Source of the DNA: Terribacillus aidingensis
Lineage (GTDB): Bacteria > Bacillota > Bacilli > Bacillales > Amphibacillaceae
Assembly (NCBI RefSeq): GCF_900215625.1
Contig: NZ_OBEK01000003.1
Location: 310,001-374,000 of the forward strand
Direction of reading: 5' to 3'
DNA: 64,000 bases
Shown here: one piece after another, positions 53,886 through 62,773 of the stretch
How positions within the stretch are numbered: position 1 is the first letter of the stretch
Layout: every line of letters starts with the position of its first letter
Made by a program: the position numbers and the translations under genes
Notes under the pieces: model-generated
What the model saw: only the letters and a program-made list of their open reading frames with translations
The model's database searches: none
Told to the model about the DNA's origin: nothing

Positions 53886-54113
53886 TTAATAGCCAAGTTC
53901 CTCTTCCTCGCTCATACGGCGGGTGTACATCTTAGCGTGATAAATACGCTCCTAATATACAGCCGTTCCAACTCTGGCAAATTCATATCTTTCACATCGA
54001 TCTCCGTCCCAGGTAACTCCAAATCTATTCAATTCCTCTATCAATAGCTTCCGACGCTCTTTTCTTACCCTGATCTGTTCAGGTGTGAGTGAGTCCGCTG
54101 CCTGTACGCTCAT
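53886..54113 (-). pseudogene. FbpA/FbpB-like small basic protein, twice frameshifted
   Basis: The start MSVQAADSLTPEQIRVRKER, with an AAAGGAG site before its ATG, continues as RKLLIEELNRFGV. In the next frame it reads EIDVKDMNLPELERLYIRSV, and in the third YHAKMYTRRMSEEEELGY and a stop at 53886. Joined, they look like the small Fur-regulated basic protein family often found in Bacillus prophages (Lys/Arg-rich helix, Asp, then LxELExxY). Two frameshifts mark it as dead. Confidence 0.6.
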
Positions 54114-54280
54114 TTACTTCTCCTTTCCAGTTCCGCCCGAACATTACGTAAGATCTCTAGCTGTTGGTTTATATATGTTTCAATAGGTTCGCCTGCAGCC
54201 ATATGCGTACCGATACGATAGGCTGCGTCCTCTCCCTAAAGCCGCAGCTGCTCTGCAGACAAACTCTTTAAATCTATCAA
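54110..54280 (-). pseudogene. Small phage-type gene with in-frame stop
   Basis: A frame from a TTG at 54280 (AAGGAG upstream) reads DLKSLSAEQLRL, meets TAG, then continues in frame as GEDAAYRIGTHMAAGEPIE and on to NVRAELERRSK, its stop overlapping the next ATG. The clean text on both sides of the stop suggests a recent nonsense mutation. Family not recognised. Confidence 0.5.
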
Positions 54281-54302
54281 ATCTTTGGTGCTCCTTATAT
54301 CT

Positions 54303-54584
54303 CTATTTCTTCTCTAGCCGGCTGTTGAGGTTAAATACCTCATCGACCAGATATACTTTTTCTTGTTGCAGGTTATCGCCCCGCTGCTCAAGCTTGCTTA
54401 CTTTGTTTTCGGCGTTTATCTGTTGCTCCTTGGCGTTATGTACAAGAAGCTCAGAACTATTACGGAAAAGCCAAGCAAGATTAAGACCATCATAAAACGT
54501 CTGTTTAACAATCTCTCTTCTCCTTCCCGTACCTAGGACGCGTCTCCCTTTATAACTTGAAAATAAATAGAAACTATCATCCAT
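54303..54584 (-). CDS. Small coiled-coil protein, possibly decayed
   Basis: The frame to 54303 is 93 codons if started at 54584, but a good ribosome site (GGAAGGAG) lies inside, followed only by ATT/GTT codons, so the true start is unclear. The C-terminal half (about 50-93) is Glu/Lys/Gln-rich and likely a coiled coil ([23 protein letters not shown]). It belongs to the phage-type run of small genes on this strand. Confidence 0.4.
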   Translation of the reverse strand: MDDSFYLFSSYKGRRVLGTGRRREIVKQTFYDGLNLAWLFRNSSELLVHNAKEQQINAENKVSKLEQRGDNLQQEKVYLVDEVFNLNSRLEKK

Positions 54585-54616
54585 TTCATTCGTATATTAA
54601 TTTAGAGGTGATTCTA

Positions 54617-54805
54617 ATGTTCGAATACAAATTTGTTAAAGTTGAATTAGGTACTTGGAACAGTAAACCCAAAGAAGATTATCAAGATATCATTAACAAA
54701 CACGCATCTACCGGATGGAGATTTATTCAAATATTCGCTCCTTCAACCAAGGGATACGGGTCAGCTGCATATTTCGAATTAATTTTCGAGAAACCCCTTA
54801 ACTAG
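54617..54805 (+). CDS. DUF4177-type small protein
   Basis: A 62-residue protein starting [20 protein letters not shown], with [20 protein letters not shown], the typical DUF4177 pattern of a helix followed by GWR and a beta strand. The ATG at 54617 has GAGGTGAT six bases upstream and a strong terminator follows. It is on the opposite strand to the decayed phage genes and appears intact. Confidence 0.85.
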   Translation: MFEYKFVKVELGTWNSKPKEDYQDIINKHASTGWRFIQIFAPSTKGYGSAAYFELIFEKPLN

Positions 54806-54825
54806 ATTTAAAGGGGTTTTTTGTT
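54791..54825 (+). terminator. Terminator after the DUF4177 gene
   Basis: Arms AAACCCCTT and AAGGGGTTT with a loop of about eleven bases, followed by six T. Confidence 0.9.
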
Positions 54826-54874
54826 TTCCCTTTCTTTGCCCACGATCTAACTTCCCCTACTTAATCAGATACCC

Positions 54875-54988
54875 TTATCTACCACAGTCCGGGCAGAATG
54901 GTCCTCCAAATTCCTCTGCTCTTTCATAGTGTTGCTTGTCTATTTCAATGCTCTTATTGCAATCACTGCAGCTGCAGTTCAAAGTCAT
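54875..54988 (-). CDS. 37-residue zinc-ribbon-like protein
   Basis: A short frame with Cys pairs at both ends, NCSCSDCNKS near the start and FCPDCGR at the end, separated by a helix-like HYERAEEFGG segment: a zinc-ribbon layout seen in tiny phage proteins. The ATG at 54988 has GAGGTGG upstream and the previous SSB fragment ends 16 bases before. It is intact. Confidence 0.65.
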   Translation of the reverse strand: MTLNCSCSDCNKSIEIDKQHYERAEEFGGPFCPDCGR

Positions 54989-55004
54989 GTGCTCTACCAC
55001 CTCG

Positions 55005-55250
55005 TCACGCCTGCTTAACTTTATTGGCATTCAATTGTCTCAGCATCTCTCCAACATCAACTACGGCTTCTTCTGTTGGCGAAGTTGGCGCAACCGGTTT
55101 ATTTTGTGTCTCCTGCTGTTTCTCATTATCTCTAAATGAATCTTGATCATATCCACTATTAGAAGATTGAATGCTATTATTATTGCTTCGACCATTTCCT
55201 TGATTGGCTGACTGGCCGCCTTTCGTATCTAGGAACTGCACACTGTCTTC
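55005..55250 (-). pseudogene. C-terminal fragment of a single-stranded DNA-binding protein
   Basis: The text DSVQFLDTKGGQSANQGN matches the end of the SSB OB-fold (ADSVQFLEPK in SsbA) followed by a Gly/Asn/Ser/Gln-rich tail. The N-terminal 100 residues are missing; a VanZ fragment from the other strand begins at that point. The tail ends VGEMLRQLNANKVKQA and lacks the usual acidic DDDLPF tip, so either a divergent phage SSB or another rearrangement is involved. Confidence 0.6.
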
Positions 55251-55253
55251 TAA

Positions 55254-55478
55254 ACAGAAAAAACGCCTATTTTTTCTAAGTTCCTCACAGGTACCATACT
55301 TCTAGTTCTATTCATTGAACTATCCCAGCTGGCATTAGATTATATTACTGGCGTACCGAATGCAGTAACAGATATTGATGACTTTATAATGAATGTGCTA
55401 GGAGCACTTATCGGTTGGATCATCATAAAGGTTTACTTTTTAAGTTTAGGACAAAAAAAGAGATTGCCAGGAAACTGA
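55254..55478 (+). pseudogene. C-terminal fragment of a VanZ-family protein
   Basis: A frame without a start reads TILLVLFIELSQLALDYITG and, after a gap, TDIDDFIMNVLGALIGWIII, the signature end of VanZ-like membrane proteins (FIExxQ ... DIDDxxxNxxGxxxG). The first two thirds are gone. It begins right next to the SSB fragment on the other strand, marking a deletion junction. Confidence 0.7.
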
Positions 55479-55495
55479 GGTTTCGGCAATCTTCT
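55460..55495 (+). terminator. Terminator after the VanZ fragment
   Basis: Arms AGATTGCC and GGCAATCT with a loop of about 16 bases and a short T-rich end. Confidence 0.7.
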
Positions 55496-55707
55496 GTACT
55501 TCATTCTTTCATTGAGGTATGAACGGCCTCCAGTGCATGAATTGCAGTTGTATCAACTGGTGAATCAGCTTGCTGATTGTCAAACTTATTAAAACAATGT
55601 TATCACATAAAGGTACTGGCATAAGGTACAGTTTCACTAATTTGAGTGCCGGGTAAAGTAAATATAATACTGTGTTAATTATGCACAAACATAAATAGGA
55701 GGATATC

Positions 55708-56781
55708 ATGGATTACATCAATTTAGGGAATTCTGGTCTTCGTGTTCCGAAGTATATCTTAGGAACGATTCCATTCAGCGGAACGAATGGATTTGAAGCG
55801 ACTGGAAATGTACAAGAAGATGAAGCGCGACGTATGGTAGATATGTCTTTAGAAGCTGGTATGAACATGTTTGATACGGCCAATCTTTATTCGAAGGGTG
55901 ATGCTGAGCGTGTGCTTGGCGCCGCTATTAAGGGCCGGCGAGATGATGTGTTGCTCACATCTAAAACTGGATTTCAATTAGGCGACGGCCCAAATGACGG
56001 AGGAGCTTCCCGTATTAATATTGAGAAATCAATCGATCAATCTTTGAAGCGTCTTGGTACAGACTACCTCGACTTGTACTTTGTGCACCTATGGGACGGG
56101 CGCACACCGGTTGAGGAAACAATCGAAGCTATGACAAACCTCGTGAAGTCTGGAAAAATTCGATACTGGGGTGTATCCAATTATAGCGGCTGGGCACTTG
56201 CGCGAACTTTCTCTGTCGCAGAACAGCAGCCGGGTTATATTCCGCCAATTACACAGCAAATCTACTACACACCAGAAGCACGCGAAGCAGAATATGAGCT
56301 GCTTCCAGCAGGAAAAGAACTTGGTATCGGCAACATGATCTGGAGCCCGCTTGGTGAAGGTCTTCTAAATGGTAAAATCGGGCGCAATAAAACAGCCCCA
56401 GAAAACACCCGCCAAGGCGGCGGCTGGCCAGAACCTTGGGTACAGGACGAAGAACGCCTTTACAAAGTAATCGATGCACTCGAAGAAGTTGCATCCAACC
56501 ATAATGCATCCGTACCGCAAATCACTTACACATGGACCAAAGACCGCCCAAACGTCGGCCCGATTGTTATTGCTGCACGCAATGAACAACAGTTAAAAGA
56601 AAACATCGACTCCTTTGACATTCAACTGACACAAGACGAACACAATTTAATAGAGTCAGCAGCGCGTCCAGCACCTCTCTATCCAAACTGGCACCGCGCC
56701 ATGAGCTCCTTCGAAAAAGGAAGCCCCGCAGAAATGCCTTATTTGGAAGGATATAAGCAGTCAATGGGGTTGGATGAGTAG
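55708..56781 (+). CDS. Aldo/keto reductase
   Basis: An NADPH-dependent reductase of 357 residues in a TIM barrel. It has FDTANLYSKGDAERVLGAAI near 56 (catalytic Asp and Tyr), LLTSKTGF near 90 (catalytic Lys), the expected His in YFVHLWDGRTPVEET near 131 and GVSNYSGW near 160. The C-terminal part has the NADPH-binding GPIVIAARNEQQLKENID. It is a single gene with an AGGAGG site and a terminator. The substrate is unknown. Confidence 0.93.
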   Translation: MDYINLGNSGLRVPKYILGTIPFSGTNGFEATGNVQEDEARRMVDMSLEAGMNMFDTANLYSKGDAERVLGAAIKGRRDDVLLTSKTGFQLGDGPNDGGASRINIEKSIDQSLKRLGTDYLDLYFVHLWDGRTPVEETIEAMTNLVKSGKIRYWGVSNYSGWALARTFSVAEQQPGYIPPITQQIYYTPEAREAEYELLPAGKELGIGNMIWSPLGEGLLNGKIGRNKTAPENTRQGGGWPEPWVQDEERLYKVIDALEEVASNHNASVPQITYTWTKDRPNVGPIVIAARNEQQLKENIDSFDIQLTQDEHNLIESAARPAPLYPNWHRAMSSFEKGSPAEMPYLEGYKQSMGLDE

Positions 56782-56784
56782 ATA

Positions 56785-56826
56785 AAATAAGGAACTTCCG
56801 TTCTAAGCGGACGTTCCTTATTTTGA
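56785..56826 (+). terminator. Terminator after the aldo/keto reductase gene
   Basis: Arms AAAATAAGGAAC and GTTCCTTATTTT with inner CCG/CGG pairing; T-rich at the end. Confidence 0.88.
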
Positions 56827-57054
56827 TTGTAATTATTTTTTTTATTCTATCCCTTGTATCAATTACTAGGATTCACTACTTGCATCGCTCTTGCTCTTGT
56901 TAATGCCGATTATATTCAAGCTCCTGAACAATCTAACTTAAATCACTCTTGCAGTAAAACTGTGGTACCCTTATATTGCAATGATAGCTTGCAATATACA
57001 CGTAGATAGTTAATTGTGGTTAAGTAATCTTATAATTTGAAAGGATGATCTCCC

Positions 57055-57405
57055 ATAACGAAGCATAAGATCTATACAATGAGTGTCGCAAGTGTCTATC
57101 CCCATTATGTTGCGAAGGCAGAGAAAAAAGGACGCACCAAAGCAGAGGTGGATGAGATTATCCGCTGGCTGACAGGTTACAGCCAGGAAACGTTAGAAGC
57201 ACAACTGGAAAAACAAACTGACTTTGAGACATTCTTTGCGGATGCTCCCCAACTCAATTCTTCACGTTCTTTGATCAAAGGTGTGATCTGCGGTGTTCGC
57301 GTGGAAGACATCGAAGAACCCACGATGCAGGAAATCCGCTATTTGGATAAGCTGATTGATGAGTTAGCCAGAGGAAAAGCAATGGCGAAGATTTTGCGGG
57401 AATAG
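57055..57405 (+). CDS. DUF2200 domain protein, apparent ATA start
   Basis: The protein is DUF2200-like: RIYTMSFASVYP-like text here reads [21 protein letters not shown], followed by [15 protein letters not shown] and [22 protein letters not shown]. The family start (M-T-K-H-K-I-Y) lines up with ATA at 57055, with AAAGGATG upstream, and no ATG, GTG or TTG is in frame before it. The next ATG (57079) lies eight codons inside the conserved domain. Either ATA initiates weakly or the start is mutated and translation begins at 57079. Function unknown. Confidence 0.82.
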   Translation: MTKHKIYTMSVASVYPHYVAKAEKKGRTKAEVDEIIRWLTGYSQETLEAQLEKQTDFETFFADAPQLNSSRSLIKGVICGVRVEDIEEPTMQEIRYLDKLIDELARGKAMAKILRE

Positions 57406-57420
57406 TATTATCTTCAAATC

Positions 57421-57452
57421 GGGACTTAACAGATTACGTTAAGTCCCTTTTC
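57421..57452 (+). terminator. Terminator after the DUF2200 gene
   Basis: Arms GGGACTTAAC and GTTAAGTCCC with a seven-base loop and four T. Confidence 0.88.
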
Positions 57453-57646
57453 AATAAATATAACCTGAAACGTACTCACTAAGATTCTTTAACCATACAA
57501 ATTAGAAAGCATTTATCAATAGGCGATATAAAGTTCACTTTAACAGAAGTGACATCCTTCACTTCATGCTGAACTCCTATATGCTCCCGACAACGAATGG
57601 GAAGTGTTTATGCATCAGTGCAAACCAAAATATTGCTAATCACTTT

Positions 57647-59059
57647 CTACATGTTCGTATTAATATTATTCTGGTGATCCATTACCTCAGGTTCTTCATG
57701 CTTAAGTTCCTGAGTGTCTAGGGGAGTGGTTTCAAACAACGGCCTCTTCATTTTCACTTTAATCCATAAAAAGGAAAACACAATGACAATGGCTAGAAAC
57801 ACAAGAGCAAACTGATAAATTTGCATTTTAACTACTGGATCAGGATAGATATTGAACAGCATATAGATCAACCCGGTAATCCCTATGACTTGGAATGTGA
57901 TTCCTAGAGGGGATTTAAACGATCGTTTCACCATCGGATACTTAGCACGTAAAATGATTACATTTAAATGGGCAATGATGTATGTGAGACACCAACATAG
58001 GGATCCAGCTAATATAAATATTTCAATGGACGCTGTTGCAGTTACTTGAGAAACAACAAAAATTAAAAATAAGGCTCCCATGAACACAATGGAGACCCAT
58101 GGCATTCCCCATTTATTTAAGTTGCCAAATACTTTAGGTAATTGCCTCTCTTCCGCCATTGACCGCAGCATTTTAGGTATTGCGAACAAGAGGGTATTCA
58201 GTGTACTGGCAGTTGCAAAAATGGTAACTAGCCCTATCCATATTTGCCCTGTTCTCCCTAAGATGGCCGTCGAGGCATCCACATGCGGGGAGGCTGAGTT
58301 TGCTAATACATCTAGTGGTACATATCTAATGGCTGCACTACCAAATATAAAGTCGGCTACTAGGATAATTGCAAGTCCTAAGATCATGGAAAGCGGAATG
58401 TACACTTTAGGCTTTCTTAACTCTTCGGCCATCGGAGTCACGAATTCAATTCCGACAAACAACCAAAAAGCCAGTGCGACAAGGCTAAAGATCCCCGCTC
58501 CCATCGCATTAAATTCGAAAGTTGTCTCTAACGGTTCTCCGCCACCAGCTCCTGTTAATCCAATAACGCCAATACATACAATTGATAAGATCATTAAACT
58601 CGTTAAGACAATTTGGACTTTACTAAATAATTGTACTCCGCGAATATTGACCAATACGAATGCAATAACAAAAACGATAGAGACTAGTGTTGGCGAAATG
58701 GAAGGTGCAAATACATCACGGACAACAACACCAGCAATATATGCTTCAGCGCTTCCCGCAAACATACTGACAAGCACATACCCAGTAAGAACGGATACCA
58801 TACCAATAAAAGGTCCTAAAGCAGGCAGTGTGTATTGAACCATTCCTCCCCCTTTAGGCATAATTCCAGCTAACTCTGCAAATGAGAAGGCGACAAATAG
58901 ATTTATAATCAAGGCACAAACCATCGCAATAATAAATCCTGGTCCTGCACTTCCATAACCTTGACCCAGTGAGACCATTGTTGAAGAAGCGACTACGATT
59001 CCGACAGAAGCAGCAACTGCAGTCCATAGTCCAACCTTGTTATTTATTTTATTTGGCAC
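57647..59059 (-). CDS. APC-family amine/amino acid permease
   Basis: A 470-residue transporter with about 12 helices. The family start is VGLWTAVAASVGIVVASSTMVSLGQG (helix 1 with the substrate-binding unwound segment), and FWLFVGIEFVTPMAEELRKPK in helix 6. The GTG at 59059 has GGAGGAG upstream. It is the third gene of the copper amine oxidase operon, so uptake of a primary amine, e.g. phenylethylamine, tyramine or ethanolamine, is the likely role. The C-terminal tail is hydrophilic and His/Asn-rich. Confidence 0.88.
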   Translation of the reverse strand: MPNKINNKVGLWTAVAASVGIVVASSTMVSLGQGYGSAGPGFIIAMVCALIINLFVAFSFAELAGIMPKGGGMVQYTLPALGPFIGMVSVLTGYVLVSMFAGSAEAYIAGVVVRDVFAPSISPTLVSIVFVIAFVLVNIRGVQLFSKVQIVLTSLMILSIVCIGVIGLTGAGGGEPLETTFEFNAMGAGIFSLVALAFWLFVGIEFVTPMAEELRKPKVYIPLSMILGLAIILVADFIFGSAAIRYVPLDVLANSASPHVDASTAILGRTGQIWIGLVTIFATASTLNTLLFAIPKMLRSMAEERQLPKVFGNLNKWGMPWVSIVFMGALFLIFVVSQVTATASIEIFILAGSLCWCLTYIIAHLNVIILRAKYPMVKRSFKSPLGITFQVIGITGLIYMLFNIYPDPVVKMQIYQFALVFLAIVIVFSFLWIKVKMKRPLFETTPLDTQELKHEEPEVMDHQNNINTNM

Positions 59060-59118
59060 TCGGCAACTCCTCCTCATCCAATTTAATTGAGTATTCAGTC
59101 TTTTGAAGAGCTACATTC

Positions 59119-59694
59119 CTAATGTGAATGATCATGCATCATTTCTTGTTCTATATGTTCATAATTTGAATTTCCTAACCCACCTAGTTCCCGAACACCC
59201 ATTCCACTAATAACAACTAAACTTAAGACGATTAATGCAAAATACTCAATCCTCTTACTAAATACTCGTTTTTGTGTAGTGCCCTTGTTTAGTAGAACAA
59301 TCATAAATGTTGTACTTATAATAAAAGATAAATTTGAGGCTATTAACATAATCACAGCTTCCAGAGGCGATGTAAGCATGACCCCTAACATCGCCCCCAT
59401 CATGGCTCCCATAAAACTAGAGGCTTGCGCTTCTATGATCCCATTTTGACCAAATCTTTTCACAAAGAAGAATGATAGACAGGATGAAATGATGATAGAA
59501 AGGATCGTTGCTATAGCCAGTAAGCTCGGAATCCATATTCCGATGACAAGACCAACTGTCACGCTGCTGGTCATACCTAATACCATTGGAACGCATTTAC
59601 CTAATGATTTTAGACAATCATGACTAGCTGATTTGGTAGATACATAAAAGTAAATACTAAACGCCAGAACGATTAGTAAACTAGCAATAAGCAT
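59119..59694 (-). CDS. Met/His-rich membrane protein in the amine oxidase operon
   Basis: A 191-residue protein with five or six hydrophobic helices. A glycine/methionine-rich helix, QASSFMGAMMGAMLGVML, recalls metal-transport helices, and the C-terminus is MMHDHSH, a plausible copper site; a CLKSLGKC cysteine pair follows the first helix. The ATG at 59694 has AGGGGGAG upstream; the longer open frame overlaps the oxidase gene. I do not recognise the family. Its place between a copper enzyme and its permease makes copper supply a reasonable hypothesis. Confidence 0.78.
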   Translation of the reverse strand: MLIASLLIVLAFSIYFYVSTKSASHDCLKSLGKCVPMVLGMTSSVTVGLVIGIWIPSLLAIATILSIIISSCLSFFFVKRFGQNGIIEAQASSFMGAMMGAMLGVMLTSPLEAVIMLIASNLSFIISTTFMIVLLNKGTTQKRVFSKRIEYFALIVLSLVVISGMGVRELGGLGNSNYEHIEQEMMHDHSH

Positions 59695-59753
59695 AATACT
59701 CCCCCTTATGATGACGAAAGGAGGAGTATCGCTACTCCCCACTTTCCAAATTC

Positions 59754-61706
59754 TTAATGGCAACCATGCTCGCTATTATTAGTCGTACAATGACCGGATT
59801 TCGGTGCAGGACGCGGAAGATCTAGTGCAGGATTTCGATCAAAGAATCCGACCGGCTTTAATTGAAAGCTGATGTAAGCAGTCGGCATGACAGGCCAATC
59901 CTCTGGTCTTGTAATATGATGGTGTCCCATTGTATACCACACAACGACATCCTCATTCTCAATATTACGGTCAGCCTCCGCATACTTCATCAATCCATCT
60001 CCGCCTGGATGTTGGTTCGGATAGGCACCCGTTGCATATTTTTCTTTCGGATCATATTTAGTCACAACTAAGTGCTTATCGAGAAAGCTCGCCCGCTTCA
60101 TAACACTAGAACTTTTCTTAGCGAAAGGAAAGCAGTTTTCTCCTGGCATAATCTTATAGCCAACTGGTGTTCCAACAGCATTTAGGGAATTTGGATTAAT
60201 CACCTTCCATGTACGCTGCGATGGAAGGTCCATAATGCGTTGTGCCTCTTTTTCCGTTTTAAACGTCTTCGATACCGTATAAAAACCATTATTATACGGA
60301 TTAATGTCGCCCTCTTCCTCCGCTTCGGTATGCGTTTCAACGACTGAATTCTTCACACCATCTAACATCGTATCTAGGCGGAAGTTAAAAAAGTGTTGAT
60401 GATGAACAGCGTTTAATTGTGGAGCAATCTCAGTTCCGTACTTTGACTTTCCTGTTTCATCAAACGTACCTGTATTCAACATACCTGTTAGCTTGACTTC
60501 CATTTCCATCGTTCCATCTTGGTAGAAGCTCCAGTAGAAACCATAATCATAGTTTCCGACTGTGCAGAAAAACGAAAGAACGAGACGTCTTGAGCGTCGA
60601 ACTTCTACCTGACCCGTTCTCCAGTCTGTATGCTTCCAGGCAATGCCGTAATCTTCTTCATGGAGGCAAATCGCATTCTTAACCGTTCGTGCATTCCCTT
60701 TACTATCAGCCACAACGGCATCAAAATACTTGATTTCACCTAAACAATCACAACCTAATTCTAAGGAGTTTGCCAATTGGCCCATTCCGTATTCACCAGC
60801 ATCAAATGCATTTTGCGTACGGTGTGCAAAACTGCTATCTCCATAAGGAACAACCATTTCTGATAGTGCGGCGCGATAGAGTATCGGACGTACCTTTCCT
60901 TTGTCTTCGTAACCAACCGTATGAAGGACGAGTCCCTCTCTCGGTGTGAAACCGAAGCGGATGTTCCACTTTTGCCATTTAATACGATGACCATCAATAT
61001 TAAAGCTTGGCCCTTCCGGCTGGATAATATCTAATGGTTTTAAGTCTGTTCTAGGAGTAATACTATCTGAGGTTTCAGGTGTATAATTAGCATCATTTGG
61101 CGGTATCGTTCTAACTCCATGATCCTCAAATCTGTGTACCTTCCCTTTATTTAAGTCAACATAGACCACAATTCCTGTTAATGGATAGGCATATCCATTA
61201 TCAGTATCAAACTTTTTAATCCAACAAATAGCACGAGCTAATCTTACACCCTCATCTTCTTTAATTCCAAAGTTCCCTGCTGACCATGGATCTATCATGA
61301 CTAACTCTGGGTCAGTAATCCCTCTCTTAAGCAAGGCTTCCTGAAATTCAGGATACGCTTTGACAATTCCTTCTACCTCTTCAAACTCGTCAGCCATAAT
61401 TCCAGCCTGAACGCCCGGTATATGTTCCCACGACTTAACTTTTTTATCAGTAATCGAGACAACGGCTTCATGCGTCTGTTCTGATTCATTATCTAAAGCA
61501 ATAATAAACGCTTCACGATTAAATATCTCACCTGGTTGATAGTTCAGAACCTCTTCTTTCTCCGGCTCATTCAGTACGACTGTTGAAAAGCGAACTCTTT
61601 CTCCCAATTGTTTCTCATCCTTTAAAATACGAACCGCCTGTTCAATCTCCTCGGCAGTTAATGGCTCTAAAGGGTGGTTCACTGTCACTAGATTTTGAAC
61701 ACTCAT
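59754..61706 (-). CDS. Copper-containing primary amine oxidase (TPQ enzyme)
   Basis: Oxidises primary amines to aldehydes, giving ammonia and hydrogen peroxide. The 650 residues show the topaquinone site Tyr386 in VGNYDYGFYW, the catalytic base Asp302 in FDAGEYGMGQ, and copper ligands His436/His438 (HHQH) and His about 596 (MGHHHITR). There is no signal peptide, so it is cytosolic, as in Arthrobacter. The C-terminal tail GHCTTNNSEHGCH is Cys/His-rich. It leads the operon and is divergent from an AraC-type regulator. Confidence 0.96.
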   Translation of the reverse strand: MSVQNLVTVNHPLEPLTAEEIEQAVRILKDEKQLGERVRFSTVVLNEPEKEEVLNYQPGEIFNREAFIIALDNESEQTHEAVVSITDKKVKSWEHIPGVQAGIMADEFEEVEGIVKAYPEFQEALLKRGITDPELVMIDPWSAGNFGIKEDEGVRLARAICWIKKFDTDNGYAYPLTGIVVYVDLNKGKVHRFEDHGVRTIPPNDANYTPETSDSITPRTDLKPLDIIQPEGPSFNIDGHRIKWQKWNIRFGFTPREGLVLHTVGYEDKGKVRPILYRAALSEMVVPYGDSSFAHRTQNAFDAGEYGMGQLANSLELGCDCLGEIKYFDAVVADSKGNARTVKNAICLHEEDYGIAWKHTDWRTGQVEVRRSRRLVLSFFCTVGNYDYGFYWSFYQDGTMEMEVKLTGMLNTGTFDETGKSKYGTEIAPQLNAVHHQHFFNFRLDTMLDGVKNSVVETHTEAEEEGDINPYNNGFYTVSKTFKTEKEAQRIMDLPSQRTWKVINPNSLNAVGTPVGYKIMPGENCFPFAKKSSSVMKRASFLDKHLVVTKYDPKEKYATGAYPNQHPGGDGLMKYAEADRNIENEDVVVWYTMGHHHITRPEDWPVMPTAYISFQLKPVGFFDRNPALDLPRPAPKSGHCTTNNSEHGCH

Positions 61707-61877
61707 CTAAGCCCCTCCTTTTTGTACACTAAATGTACTAAGAATTCAGCTAGTAAGCATTGTAAAAAGCGGAACACCTTTCAAAAACCCTGGAAGGTTT
61801 TCTCACACAGAAGTTACTTAACAACAATCAATGCCTATATAATCTAAACAACAATAGATAATCAAGGAGGTAATTCC

Positions 61878-62702
61878 TTGCAGATTTTCTCTTCTAATTT
61901 CAGACCAATCCAACCGGAGATGGTCAAAGGCACGAATGAGTACATGGAATTTAAACCTCATAAGAATGATAGTGATCTCATTTCGTTGTTTTATCAGTTT
62001 AAAATCTCTCATAGTGAAAAAGGGGCGGTGCCGGTTATACCTGACGGGTGCATCGATATCTTATTCAATCTTGATGCCCTTGAGCCGATCGGGCTGGTAG
62101 CTGCAAGTCCCACTTACCGCAGAGAAGAATTATTTATTAAAGACGAACTATACTTTGGTATTCGACTTTTTCCAGATCAAGGGCAGCAAGTTTTAACCTG
62201 CTCCATAAAAGAAATCATTAAATGTAAAGTAGTCCCTTTTACCGATGTGTCTCGTATTGGAATGACCGTACTAGATGAGCTAAGAGATCTAAATAGTTTT
62301 GAAGAGAGAGTGAGATGGGTTCTTTCCAGATCAAGGTTGCTTCCACCAACTACCCACTATGAAAAGAACATACTAAATTCTTGTTTAGATAAAATCTATC
62401 AGTCAAATGGCCTAGCTTCTGCAAGAGAAATCTCAACAGAAACCGGCTATTCTGATCGGTATATTAGGAATATCTTTAATGAATATATTGGGTTCTCACC
62501 AAAACAATTTAGTCAAATTATTAGATTACAATCAAATATAAGTAAAATTTTACATAATCAGCTACAGGTAGATGACCTATTAGATCAACCAAATAACTAT
62601 TATGATAAGTCTCATTTTTACAAAGACTTTAAAAGGTATATGCTCCTGACACCAAAGGAGTATTTTGATATTGTACGTGAAAAAGCCGTTTTTGGAATGT
62701 AG
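61878..62702 (+). CDS. AraC-family regulator of the amine cluster
   Basis: The 274 residues have an N-terminal domain of the DUF6597/AraC-like type (about 1-130: VIPDGCIDILFNLD, with the conserved DGC) and a C-terminal helix-turn-helix (about 175-265: SAREISTETGYSDRYIRNIFNEYIGFSPKQF). The start is TTG with AAGGAGG seven bases upstream. It is divergent from the amine oxidase operon with about 170 bases between, so it probably activates that operon in response to an amine or its aldehyde. Confidence 0.9.
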   Translation: MQIFSSNFRPIQPEMVKGTNEYMEFKPHKNDSDLISLFYQFKISHSEKGAVPVIPDGCIDILFNLDALEPIGLVAASPTYRREELFIKDELYFGIRLFPDQGQQVLTCSIKEIIKCKVVPFTDVSRIGMTVLDELRDLNSFEERVRWVLSRSRLLPPTTHYEKNILNSCLDKIYQSNGLASAREISTETGYSDRYIRNIFNEYIGFSPKQFSQIIRLQSNISKILHNQLQVDDLLDQPNNYYDKSHFYKDFKRYMLLTPKEYFDIVREKAVFGM

Positions 62703-62738
62703 AAACTTAGATTATACGTTCATAATACAATATAAACA

Positions 62739-62773
62739 AATGACCTCCACTTTGAAAAAGTGGAGGTCATTTG
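62739..62773 (+). terminator. Terminator after the AraC-type gene
   Basis: Arms AAATGACCTCCACTTT and AAAGTGGAGGTCATTT with a loop of about three bases, then GTTTATTC. Confidence 0.9.

Noticed and set aside
58080-58838. A 252-codon plus-strand frame
   Set aside because: It lies entirely opposite the APC permease, is Thr/Ile/Asn-rich, and has no ribosome site; an antisense artefact of the permease's hydrophobic codons.
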